A DNA stretch of 54,824 bases, taken from NCBI GenBank assembly GCA_026392155.1, contig JAPLCP010000127.1, forward strand, positions 1 to 54,824, read 5' to 3'. The stretch's first letter is position 1. Each line of letters begins with the position of its first letter. Of this stretch, positions 7,843 to 15,224 are shown piece by piece. Source of the stretch: Armatimonadota bacterium (GTDB lineage: Bacteria; Armatimonadota; Armatimonadia; Armatimonadales; Armatimonadaceae). The notes under the pieces were generated by a model. The model saw only the letters and a list, made by a program, of their open reading frames with translations. It was not told the origin of the DNA and did not search any database. Both the position numbers and the translations under genes were made by a program.

Positions 7843-8835
7843 ATGGGAATGATCTTTGTAGGGCTGCTGATCGGGATCGTAATCCTCTTTGTGCTCACCC
7901 TGGTGCCCAATCGGCTCCGCAAACCCCTGATTGTCCTCGTTACCTTTCTCTCGGGCTGCTTCTATGCCGTGGAGTTTTTCTACCCCACGCACGCCGTCGT
8001 TGCCAATAAGCAAGACCTGATTAAGAAATACGGCGCACCAACACAGACCGCGCCTGATTTCGCCGCCGAGGCCCAGAAAGCGGGCAAGGCGCTTGACCCC
8101 GAAGCGATCAAAAAACTCCAGGAGCTCTCGCCGGAAGATGCACAGCTTGCGCTCAAAGCGGCTCTGGAGGCGACAACGCCCGACAAGCCCTTCGGCCCCG
8201 AGGCGGCGGAGAAGCTCGTCACCCAAGAGAACTTCCTGACCCCAAAGTTTAAGGATGTCTCGGACTGGGCGCTGGTTCTCCAAGCCTTTGCGATTGGACT
8301 GGGGATCTACTCGCTCATGTCGGTGCACCTGCGCAATATCGCCATGAAGCGTGCAGGCTGGGGTAACTCTGCGACCCTGATTGCAGCGATCTTCCTGATG
8401 GCCTTTGCCCATATCGGGAAAGAGTACAGCAGTAAGGGAGGCTGGCTAGAGACTCTGGACAGTCTGCTCTACAACGGGCTGATGAAGAACCTGGATGCGA
8501 CCATGTTCTCCATTATCGCGTTCTATATTGTCTCGGCAGCCTACCGTGCGTTCCGCGTCCGCTCCATTGAGGCGACGATTCTTCTGGTGGCCGCTGCGCT
8601 GGTGATGCTGGGCAATGTCCCGATTGGCCAGGCCCTCACCAACTGGCTCCCCAATGGCAAGACTGATGTACTAGGCAACCTGCGCCTGGAAAATATCGGG
8701 CAGTGGATTCTGAAGAAAGCCAGCAACCCTGCGACCATGGCCATTGACTTTGGCCTTGCCGTCGGCGCCCTGGCGACATCGCTGCGACTCTGGCTCTCGC
8801 TGGAGCGTGGCTCCTACTTCGAGGAGGAACTGTAA
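7843..8835 (+). CDS. polytopic membrane protein of membrane operon
   Basis: A 330-residue protein of unknown function. Two N-terminal membrane helices (about 2-18 and 26-46) are followed by a ~95-residue charged, Ala/Pro/Lys-rich domain (about 50-140). At least five more helices follow: QAFAIGLGIYSL, ATLIAAIFLMAFAHIG, FSIIAFYIVSAAY, ATILLVAAALVML and FGLAVGALATSLRLWL. The start ATG abuts the preceding stop, and a GGAGGA lies at the very end of the gene as the ribosome site for the next. No transport or enzymatic motif is visible. It has the most membrane segments in the operon and may be the core channel or scaffold. Confidence 0.8.
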   Translation: MGMIFVGLLIGIVILFVLTLVPNRLRKPLIVLVTFLSGCFYAVEFFYPTHAVVANKQDLIKKYGAPTQTAPDFAAEAQKAGKALDPEAIKKLQELSPEDAQLALKAALEATTPDKPFGPEAAEKLVTQENFLTPKFKDVSDWALVLQAFAIGLGIYSLMSVHLRNIAMKRAGWGNSATLIAAIFLMAFAHIGKEYSSKGGWLETLDSLLYNGLMKNLDATMFSIIAFYIVSAAYRAFRVRSIEATILLVAAALVMLGNVPIGQALTNWLPNGKTDVLGNLRLENIGQWILKKASNPATMAIDFGLAVGALATSLRLWLSLERGSYFEEEL

Positions 8836-8837
8836 GC

Positions 8838-9710
8838 ATGAATATCCTCAACAACCTCGACCGGCGGATGCTCTATCTGCTCCTCGCGATTGTGATTGCG
8901 ATCCCGCTGCTCTTTCCCATCGTGACCAAACCGCTCCCCAAGCCCGCAATCACGGGCTTTACCCAGAGCTACTACGACACGATCGAGAAAGTGGCCGCAG
9001 ACCCCGTTGCCAAGAACAAGATCGTGATTGTCTCTTGCAACTTTGCGGCAGGGACGCTGGCGGAGAATCTCTCACAGTGCGAGGCCACGGTGCGGCACCT
9101 GATGATGCGCAAGCTCAAGTTCGCCATCTTTGGCTTTAGTGACCCGCAGGGCCGTGAGCTGGGTCAGCAGGTGGTAGATAAGCTTGCCAAAGAGTACGAC
9201 TACCAGTATGGCCGCGACTATGTCAACTGGGGCTACCGACCCGCCGGGGCTGCCGTTGCGCTTCTTAAGACAGCGGTTAATGATCTCCCCGGCGCGATGG
9301 GCAAAGACATCAAAGGAACGGCGATCAGCCAGGTTGCCTGCATGCAAGGCATCAAGAGTGTCAACGATGTTTCCCTGATCTGTGAGTTCGCTGCCTCAGC
9401 CACTCTTCCTGTCTGGATTCAGTTCTACCAGCGTGCCGGAAAAGCACCGATCCCGACACTCTATGGCCCGACCTCGGTGATGGCGACGGAAGCGGTGAAC
9501 TATGTCGAGTCTGGGCAGCTTCAGGGAATGCTGATTGGTCTCAAGGGAGCAAGCGAGTACGAGCTGCTCCTGCAAAAAGAAGGCTTCGCATCGTCGGCCT
9601 CGGCCTCGCTCTCGCTCTCGCACTTGCTGATCGTGGTGCTGATCGTGCTGGGAAATATTGGAATGTTTGTGGAGCGCAAGCAGCGCGCTGCCGCCGAGGG
9701 AGGACGCTAA
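8838..9710 (+). CDS. bitopic protein with large soluble domain, membrane operon
   Basis: A 290-residue protein anchored at both ends: a helix at about 11-29 and another at about 256-278. Between them is a ~220-residue soluble domain with alternating hydrophobic strands and helices (IVIVSCNFAAG, FAIFGFSDPQG, DVSLICEFAAS, MLIGLKGASEY). That pattern resembles a Rossmann-like or periplasmic-binding fold. The segment YGRDYVNWGYRPAGAAVALL looks like a conserved signature. I do not recognise a named family. A GGAGGAACTG site upstream supports the ATG. Position inside the operon suggests a sensor or substrate-binding partner of the polytopic proteins. Confidence 0.8.
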   Translation: MNILNNLDRRMLYLLLAIVIAIPLLFPIVTKPLPKPAITGFTQSYYDTIEKVAADPVAKNKIVIVSCNFAAGTLAENLSQCEATVRHLMMRKLKFAIFGFSDPQGRELGQQVVDKLAKEYDYQYGRDYVNWGYRPAGAAVALLKTAVNDLPGAMGKDIKGTAISQVACMQGIKSVNDVSLICEFAASATLPVWIQFYQRAGKAPIPTLYGPTSVMATEAVNYVESGQLQGMLIGLKGASEYELLLQKEGFASSASASLSLSHLLIVVLIVLGNIGMFVERKQRAAAEGGR

Positions 9711-9712
9711 CC

Positions 9713-10393
9713 ATGTCTGAGGGAATGCTGAAAACCATTGTCGTGCTCCTCGGGGTGCTGACAACGCTGGGAATCTACTCGGTTCTCTATAAAGAAAATA
9801 AAGTCTTCCGCTTCTTTGAGCACTTGTATCTCGGGCTTGCGGGTGGCTATGCCATCGCGGCAAACTGGAACGATGTGCTCAAGACCAACTGGTGGGAGCC
9901 GATGGTCAACGACGGCAAGTGGTGGCTGATCTTACTACTCCCCGCCGGGTCGCTGTTCTACTTTATCTACTCGAAGAAGAACGGCTGGATGGCACGCCTG
10001 ATCTTCGGTCTGTTTATCGGTCTCGCCGCCGGACAGCAGTTCCAGGGCTTTGCGGGCGACTACTGGCCCAAGATCCAGACGGCTGCGACCAAGACACTCT
10101 GGGTAGATTCGACGAAGATCAACCAAGAGTACCCCATCGCTTCCTACGCCACGGTGCTCAACAACTGGCTCTTCATGGCGATCCTGACGGCGGTGATGGT
10201 CTACTTCTTCTTCTCGTTTGAGCAGAAAAGTACCGGAGCCATCAGTAAAGTCTCCAAGTTCGGGCGCTACGCCATGATGATCGCCTTTGGCGCGATGTTT
10301 GGAAACACGATCATGGCCCGTATGGCGCTTCTCATTGGGCGTATCTACTTCCTGATCCACGCTCCCGAGGCGATGAGCAGTAGCGGGCCGTAG
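9713..10393 (+). CDS. polytopic membrane protein, last gene of membrane operon
   Basis: A 226-residue protein of unknown function with about six membrane helices: residues about 7-25, 38-50, 70-85, 93-110, 147-168 and 185-215. It has a Trp-rich loop (NWNDVLKTNWWEPMVNDGKWW). The ATG is preceded by GAGGGAGGA. The gene is followed at once by a strong bidirectional terminator, so the operon ends here. It shows no recognisable transporter motif. Confidence 0.8.
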   Translation: MSEGMLKTIVVLLGVLTTLGIYSVLYKENKVFRFFEHLYLGLAGGYAIAANWNDVLKTNWWEPMVNDGKWWLILLLPAGSLFYFIYSKKNGWMARLIFGLFIGLAAGQQFQGFAGDYWPKIQTAATKTLWVDSTKINQEYPIASYATVLNNWLFMAILTAVMVYFFFSFEQKSTGAISKVSKFGRYAMMIAFGAMFGNTIMARMALLIGRIYFLIHAPEAMSSSGP

Positions 10394-10407
10394 CCTCCTC
10401 ACCAGGG

Positions 10408-10447
10408 AAAAGAAAGAGCGCCTCTGACCAGAGGCGCTCTTTCTTTT
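10408..10447 (+). terminator. strong bidirectional terminator after membrane operon
   Basis: A perfect 19-bp inverted repeat (AAAAGAAAGAGCGCCTCTG and its complement) around a two-base centre, with A-rich and T-rich ends, so it can act on both strands. Only 17 bp separate it from the next gene start. Confidence 0.9.
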
Positions 10448-10451
10448 CGGG

Positions 10452-10457
10452 TAAACT
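10452..10457 (+). promoter_or_regulatory. -10 hexamer for leaderless transcription of the GHL10 gene
   Basis: TAAACT followed by seven bases and the GTG start. It lies directly after the terminator, so the gene must have its own promoter. Confidence 0.5.
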
Positions 10458-10464
10458 CCCTCTT

Positions 10465-11925
10465 GTGAAACGACGTGATTTTTTGACCCTCTCCGCCGGA
10501 GCGGGAGCCGCACTCGTTGTGGGCGAAAAGGAAGCACAAGCCCAGGCTCGACAAACTCCCCCCCCGATTGCGCGGGAGTTTCGGGGGCTCTGGGTGGCCA
10601 CGGTCAACAACATTGACTGGCCCAGCAAGCCCGGCTTGCCTCCTGAAGGCCAGCGCGCGGAGCTGATCGCGCTTCTGGAGCGTGCCAAGCGCCTCAAGCT
10701 CAATGCGGTCTTGCTGCAAGTGCGAACATCCTGTGATGCCCTCTACCGCTCGGAGAAAGAGCCCTGGAGCGAGTACCTCACCGGAACCATAGGCCAAGAC
10801 CCTGGCTGGGACCCCCTCGCGGAAGCCGTGAAAGAGGCCCATGACCGGGGAATCGAGCTACACGCCTGGGTCAATCCCTACCGAGTGCGGCAGCCGGGGG
10901 GGAAGAGCTCACTGGCAGCCAACCATATCTCGGTCAAGCGCCCCGATCTCGTCAAGCCCTACGGCAATCTTCAGTGGCTCGATCCCGGTGAGCCCGATGC
11001 CAGTAAGCACTCGCTCGATGTCCTGATGGATATTGTCCGTCGCTACGACATTGACGGCCTGCATGTGGACGACTACTTCTACCCTTACAAGATCTGGATC
11101 AACGAGAAAGACAAGATTGCCAAGCCCTTCCCGGATGATCCGTCCTGGAAGCGCTACACCCTCTCGGGTGGCAAGCTCTCCCGCTCGGACTGGCGGCGCA
11201 AGAACATAGACGACTTTCTCCAGACGCTCTACCAGCAGATCAAGGCCGAGAAGCCGCACGTGAAGTTTGGAATCTCCCCCTTTGGTATCTGGCGACCCGG
11301 CTATCCGCCCCAGATCACCGGCTACGACTCCTACGAGAACCTCTACGGTGACAGCCGCAAGTGGATGCAGGAGGGCTGGGCGGACTACTTCGCACCGCAG
11401 CTCTACTGGAAGATAGATCAGGCGGGGCAGAGCTTTCCGATATTGCTTCTCTGGTGGGCGGAGCAGAACAAGCTCAAGCGCCACCTGTGGCCGGGGCTCT
11501 ACACCAGCAAGTACCCACCGCTGGAGATCGAGTACCAGATTAAAGTGGCACGTGGGCTCTCCGGCACTCCCAGCGGCCACTTGCATTTCTCCGCCGTTGC
11601 TCTACGAAAAGGCATGGAGGAGGACATCCGTACGATGGCGGGTCGCCTCGCCACGGTTGTCTATCCCGAGCCCGCGCTTGTCCCCGCCTGCCCTTGGCTG
11701 GGCAGCACGCCACCACCCACGCCCAAAGGCATCCGTATCCGCAACGGTGTCATCTCCTGGCAACCCGTGGACAAAGCCTTCGTCTACGCCGTCCAGTGGC
11801 GCACCGACGACCGCTGGAGCACCGTCATCCTCCCCGGCGACCACGCCACCTACGACACCAGCGCACTGGTCGAGCAAGCCGTCGTTACCGCCGTGGATCG
11901 CCTGGGAAATGCATCGGTTCCCTAA
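10465..11925 (+). CDS. GHL10 (DUF187) family glycoside hydrolase-like protein, exported
   Basis: A 486-residue protein. The N-terminus carries a twin-arginine-type signal (KRRDFLTLSAGAGAALVVG), so export through Tat is likely. The body opens with REFRGLWVATVNNIDWPSKP, the hallmark start of the GHL10/DUF187 family, a TIM-barrel group related to glycoside hydrolases. It continues with VLLQVRTSCDALY, GIELHAWVNPYRV and DIDGLHVDDYFYP, in which the Asp/Glu residues at strand ends may be catalytic. The last ~90 residues look like a fibronectin-type III-like domain (ISWQPVDKAFVYAVQWR). The start is GTG with a -10 seven bases upstream. The family is thought to act on cell-wall or other glycans; the substrate is unknown. 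Confidence 0.9.
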   Translation: MKRRDFLTLSAGAGAALVVGEKEAQAQARQTPPPIAREFRGLWVATVNNIDWPSKPGLPPEGQRAELIALLERAKRLKLNAVLLQVRTSCDALYRSEKEPWSEYLTGTIGQDPGWDPLAEAVKEAHDRGIELHAWVNPYRVRQPGGKSSLAANHISVKRPDLVKPYGNLQWLDPGEPDASKHSLDVLMDIVRRYDIDGLHVDDYFYPYKIWINEKDKIAKPFPDDPSWKRYTLSGGKLSRSDWRRKNIDDFLQTLYQQIKAEKPHVKFGISPFGIWRPGYPPQITGYDSYENLYGDSRKWMQEGWADYFAPQLYWKIDQAGQSFPILLLWWAEQNKLKRHLWPGLYTSKYPPLEIEYQIKVARGLSGTPSGHLHFSAVALRKGMEEDIRTMAGRLATVVYPEPALVPACPWLGSTPPPTPKGIRIRNGVISWQPVDKAFVYAVQWRTDDRWSTVILPGDHATYDTSALVEQAVVTAVDRLGNASVP

Positions 11926-12002
11926 CCCCGGCTCTCAGCTCGTGAACGACCTGTCTAAAGTCGCCCTCCGCAATTTTTTTTGCCCAGCTGTAAGCGAGGT
12001 GT

Positions 12003-12794
12003 CTAGCGGAAGCCGTGCGACTGGAGCAGGGCATCTGCCCACTCTGCGTCCTCGGGGTGGAGGGCTGGGACTGGGGGGAGGGAGTAATCAATACTGCGCT
12101 CCATCGCGCCCGCTTCATAGACACGGCTGATGATGCTCTGTAAGTCTAGGCGAATATCGGGGTGGGTTTCCGTGAGTGGAATAAGTACTTGGGGTAGAAC
12201 CTGACGAACGGTGCGTGGCCACGTGTCGCCGGTCAGGCCGCTACCCGCGCGGTGCAAGCAAACGACATAGTCCCAGTGCCCAAAGTGCGCTGTGATCTCG
12301 CTCTTTGAGGCCGCGACCGTATGTGTCCCAGCGCGCAGCAGGTCGATCTCCAGCAAGTGTGTCGCGCTTTTGAGATACTCCGCCTGCTTGCGTCTGTACT
12401 CCGCGTAGCCATCTCCAGGCGTTTTATTGGTCGGGCTGAGAATCTCAAGAGCCGTAATCACCCGCTCGGGAACCGCTAGCTCCACAATCTCAATAAACCG
12501 CTGCCGCACCTCCCTAACCTCCAGGGCAACGCTTAGAGGAATGTCTATTCCGCGAGGGGCCTCCAAGACGGCTTGACGGCCCCCAAGTGTGGGAAGACGT
12601 TCGATGGCAATATCTGGGTAGAAGCGATCCTCAGGGGCCGTCAAGTAGATGCGCTCCTCGATTCGTGCGACGAAGCCTGGCGGAAGGGCGCGATTGAGTG
12701 CCTCGAAGCAACAGAAAATCAGCGATGTATGGATACCACGCCAGTGATCGGGATTTTCCAGATACGGATCCATACCAGGGAATGGAGATGGCAT
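12003..12794 (-). CDS. DUF4058 family protein
   Basis: A 263-residue cytoplasmic protein. The start MPSPFPGMDPYLE and the following W-rich helix are the defining signature of DUF4058, common in cyanobacteria, Planctomycetes and Armatimonadota. A central EILSPTNKTPGDGYAEYRRK and an EIDLLRAG segment resemble a PD-(D/E)XK-like arrangement, as in Uma2/DUF4058 relatives, but nuclease activity is unproven. It is divergent from the gene at 12828 across only 33 bp, each with its own -10 box. The C-terminus faces the GHL10 gene, 77 bp away, with no clear terminator between. Confidence 0.9.
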   Translation of the reverse strand: MPSPFPGMDPYLENPDHWRGIHTSLIFCCFEALNRALPPGFVARIEERIYLTAPEDRFYPDIAIERLPTLGGRQAVLEAPRGIDIPLSVALEVREVRQRFIEIVELAVPERVITALEILSPTNKTPGDGYAEYRRKQAEYLKSATHLLEIDLLRAGTHTVAASKSEITAHFGHWDYVVCLHRAGSGLTGDTWPRTVRQVLPQVLIPLTETHPDIRLDLQSIISRVYEAGAMERSIDYSLPPVPALHPEDAEWADALLQSHGFR

Positions 12795-12799
12795 GGTGC

Positions 12800-12805
12800 A
12801 TTTTA
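12800..12805 (-). promoter_or_regulatory. -10 hexamer for leaderless transcription of the DUF4058 gene
   Basis: TAAAAT on the minus strand, five bases before the ATG at 12794. Confidence 0.5.
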
Positions 12806-12815
12806 TCGCAGAGGG

Positions 12816-12821
12816 TACACT
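12816..12821 (+). promoter_or_regulatory. -10 hexamer for leaderless transcription of the gene at 12828
   Basis: TACACT, six bases before the ATG. It lies 10 bp from the opposing -10 of the DUF4058 gene, repeating the arrangement seen at 1187-1209. Confidence 0.5.
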
Positions 12822-12827
12822 CAGGCC

Positions 12828-13421
12828 ATGAACCTGCTGTTAGGTCAGGGCGATCCCTACGATCAAGCCCCACGTGTCACGCCAGAGTCTCTCTCCGAGA
12901 CGCTTCGTGCTACCCCCGAGCCCGTGAGCCTGATTGTCACGGCGGAGTTTGAGGCCCTCGATGCGCTCTTGGCTTCAGACCAGGCGCTGATTCGCTCAAA
13001 AGTCGCGCGGCTGTTTCTGGTGGGCGGACGTGCGGAGGGTTTCTTGCCCATTGACCCACGCCTGAAAGAGCGCTACCCGGAGCGCTTTGGGGGTGACCCT
13101 GATCCTGCGTTTGGTCGCCTGCTCACGTCCGGCGAGGGCGTGATCTGGCTTCCCGGTGATGTCTGTCTCTGGCGGCACTGGGATGAGGAGAAGCAAGAGG
13201 CGACTCTGCTCTCGACGCTTCCCGCGTTCTGCCTTGCCCGCCACCCCGAGCCCATGCCCTGGCTCCGGCTCTTTCGAGTCGTGCCAGCACGCGTCGCCGT
13301 GGACGCGAGTGGCAAACTCACAGAGCTGCTGGTCAATGCACCGAGCCCCAATCTCTACGTCGTCGTTGCCGTTGACGGCGCTGCGCTGAGTCGGTTTCTG
13401 GTGGCAGAGGTGGTATCCTGA
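12828..13421 (+). CDS. hypothetical protein upstream of ruvC
   Basis: A 197-residue protein I do not recognise. The frame is open upstream to 12573, but that part overlaps the DUF4058 gene. The ATG at 12828 is chosen because of the -10 box six bases before it. A central helix-strand unit (EALDALLASDQALIRSKVARLFLVGGR) faintly recalls the ATDP-helix-IVIMGG segment of ribonucleoside hydrolases, but the N-terminal Asp cluster of that family is absent, so no function is given. Its last codons contain the ruvC -10 box and ruvC starts five bases after the stop, so the two may be partly co-expressed. Confidence 0.7.
   Translation: MNLLLGQGDPYDQAPRVTPESLSETLRATPEPVSLIVTAEFEALDALLASDQALIRSKVARLFLVGGRAEGFLPIDPRLKERYPERFGGDPDPAFGRLLTSGEGVIWLPGDVCLWRHWDEEKQEATLLSTLPAFCLARHPEPMPWLRLFRVVPARVAVDASGKLTELLVNAPSPNLYVVVAVDGAALSRFLVAEVVS
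13414..13419 (+). promoter_or_regulatory. -10 hexamer for leaderless transcription of ruvC
   Basis: TATCCT, six bases before the ruvC GTG and overlapping the end of the preceding gene. No Shine-Dalgarno is seen. Confidence 0.4.
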
Positions 13422-13425
13422 CCTC

Positions 13426-13938
13426 GTGACGATACTGGGAATTGATCCGGGGACGGCGACGACGGGCTTTGGGGTGATCCGCTACGAAGAGGGACGCCTG
13501 ATTCCGGTGGACGTTGGGGTCTTGCTGACAACGCCGGACATGGCCCTTCCCGACCGCCTGAAGTCTATCTACGATGATATCAACACACTCCTAGATCGCT
13601 ACACGCCCGATCAAGTCGCCTCCGAGAAGCTCTTCTTTGACAAGAATGTCACCAACGGAATTGCCGTAGGCGCGGCACGTGGCGCGATCTTGCTGGCCTT
13701 TGCCCAGCGGAACCTGCCGTGGATGGAGTACACCCCGATGCAAGTGAAGTCCGCCGTGACGGGAACCGGTGCGGCAGAGAAGCAGCAAGTTCAAGCGATG
13801 GTCGTTCGTTTGCTAAACTTAGCCGAAGTGCCCAAGCCAGACGATGCTGCGGATGCCCTCGCCGTCGCGATCTGCCATGCGCACTCCCATAAAATAAGTG
13901 GTATGGGCCGCACCCGCTCCCGCGCCCATCGAAGGTAG
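13426..13938 (+). CDS. ruvC: Holliday junction endonuclease RuvC
   Basis: A 170-residue nuclease that resolves Holliday junctions together with the RuvAB motor. The RNase H-like fold starts with ILGIDPGTATTGFGV, giving catalytic D7. The second acid is in ASEKLFF, and the C-terminal pair is in KPDDAADALAVAICH. The conserved VKSAVTGTGAAEKQQV segment is also present. The C-terminal tail after position 155 is Arg-rich and short. The start is GTG. ruvA and ruvB are not in the window. Confidence 0.95.
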   Translation: MTILGIDPGTATTGFGVIRYEEGRLIPVDVGVLLTTPDMALPDRLKSIYDDINTLLDRYTPDQVASEKLFFDKNVTNGIAVGAARGAILLAFAQRNLPWMEYTPMQVKSAVTGTGAAEKQQVQAMVVRLLNLAEVPKPDDAADALAVAICHAHSHKISGMGRTRSRAHRR

Positions 13939-13965
13939 ACCGCGTTGCACGACTCCAAACCAATC

Positions 13966-14703
13966 ATGAAGATATCGTTTTTTTTGTTTACTCTTCCCCT
14001 GGTCATTCTCACGAGCTGCGCCAAGGTACCGCCCGCAGGCTCTTTTGTCGCACCAAAACTGCTCCGAGTGACCTTTGCACTCCGAGGCGAGGTGCAGACT
14101 TCGGAGTCGGGTCAGCCGTACTACTACTTTGTCACGATTAACCGCACCGCCGATCCCGCCGACAGTGGCCCTGTGCCTGTCGTAGATCGTCCTTGGGGAA
14201 ATGGCTTCGCTGCCGCCAATGCCACGGCCGGGCAGGGCTTTGTGGGGTTTGTTGCCTACAACTACCGCGGTCCTGGCTACGGGGTTTACTCGTGTCTGAG
14301 TAACGGCGTTCTCAAGAACCCCGTCGAGGGAATCTTCACGCCACTGGGCCTTCCCTATCAGTCCACGCCGATTGTCCGAGGGACAAAAGTCGTCTCGTTT
14401 CAAATAGATCTCAACACGCTGCCCAACAGCACGCAGCGCTTCGTTCAGCTCAATATTATCGCCACCAATAACATTCCTCAGGGGGCAGAAGATGCTCCTA
14501 AGGTCTGGGATGCCCTCGGCGATGGACGAAACACCGGCTCACTCAACCAGTTCATTACGATTGACACCGCCCAGAACCAGCTCAGGCGCAACACCGACGA
14601 CCGCCGGGAGCCCACCGAGAACGATGTGCGCGATCACGTCCTCTCGCTAGTGGACGAGCCGAACTTAGATATTGTAGACTGGGAGATCGAGTACAGGAAC
14701 TAA
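13966..14703 (+). CDS. putative lipoprotein of unknown function
   Basis: About 245 residues. The N-terminus is a short hydrophobic signal with a lipobox (VILTSC), so C18 would be the lipid-modified residue after signal peptidase II cleavage. The mature part is rich in beta-type sequence (YYYFVTINRTAD, VVSFQIDLNTLP, RFVQLNIIATNN) and has only the lipobox Cys plus one more. No family is recognised. The ATG is preferred to an in-frame TTG at 13945 because it begins directly at the signal sequence. It follows ruvC by 27 bp and the thiol-exchange genes follow it, but no functional link is evident. Confidence 0.8.
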   Translation: MKISFFLFTLPLVILTSCAKVPPAGSFVAPKLLRVTFALRGEVQTSESGQPYYYFVTINRTADPADSGPVPVVDRPWGNGFAAANATAGQGFVGFVAYNYRGPGYGVYSCLSNGVLKNPVEGIFTPLGLPYQSTPIVRGTKVVSFQIDLNTLPNSTQRFVQLNIIATNNIPQGAEDAPKVWDALGDGRNTGSLNQFITIDTAQNQLRRNTDDRREPTENDVRDHVLSLVDEPNLDIVDWEIEYRN

Positions 14704-14748
14704 TTGCCCGGTGATCTTTGTACTATAGGACAAGAGGACTTTACGATT

Positions 14749-15222
14749 ATGTGGATTCGCACCGCAGCCGTGGCTGCACTGATCTCGTCGCTTACCGTTT
14801 CGGCTCCCGCTCAGGCTCCTAAAATGCCCGGCTTTCTGTCTTCCGTGAAGGCGAGCGCGGCTCCGGGAAGTGTCAAAGCAGGAGGGAAGGCAACCCTGAC
14901 CCTCACTATCGCGATGGCTCCCGGTTTTCATATCTACGACCCTAAGCCGGGGGATGAGTTCGCGATTGCATCTGAGCTGGTCTATGGGAAGATCCCTGGC
15001 GTGGTGTTTGGAAAGGCAGTCTGGCCTGCCCCTAAAATGCACGAAAAGACGCGTGTTCATGAAGGGACGATCACCGTGACGGTTCCTATCGCGCTGGCAA
15101 AGACCGTCAAGCCTGGTGCCTTAAAGCTCGCTACCACGCTCAAGTCCCAAGGCTGTAATGAGACGGGCTGTCTGCCTCCCGACTCGGTGACGGTTACCGC
15201 GCCTCTGATGGTGAGCAAGTAG
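14749..15222 (+). CDS. stand-alone DsbD alpha-domain protein
   Basis: A 157-residue exported protein: signal peptide (about 1-22, ending SAPAQA), then one immunoglobulin-like DsbD N-terminal domain. The redox pair is in SQGCNETGCLPP, matching the family motif QGCxxxG-CYPP. It should accept electrons from a DsbD-type membrane domain and pass them to periplasmic substrates. AGAGGA at 14733-14738 supports the ATG. The next gene, three bases after the stop, encodes full-length DsbD with its own alpha domain, so this operon carries two. Confidence 0.88.
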   Translation: MWIRTAAVAALISSLTVSAPAQAPKMPGFLSSVKASAAPGSVKAGGKATLTLTIAMAPGFHIYDPKPGDEFAIASELVYGKIPGVVFGKAVWPAPKMHEKTRVHEGTITVTVPIALAKTVKPGALKLATTLKSQGCNETGCLPPDSVTVTAPLMVSK

Positions 15223-15224
15223 CC

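Noticed and set aside
12573-12827. Upstream extension of the gene at 12828
   Set aside because: It would overlap the DUF4058 gene on the other strand, and a -10 box sits right before the internal ATG.
12828-13421. Nucleoside hydrolase assignment
   Set aside because: Only one short segment resembles the family; the calcium-binding Asp cluster is missing.
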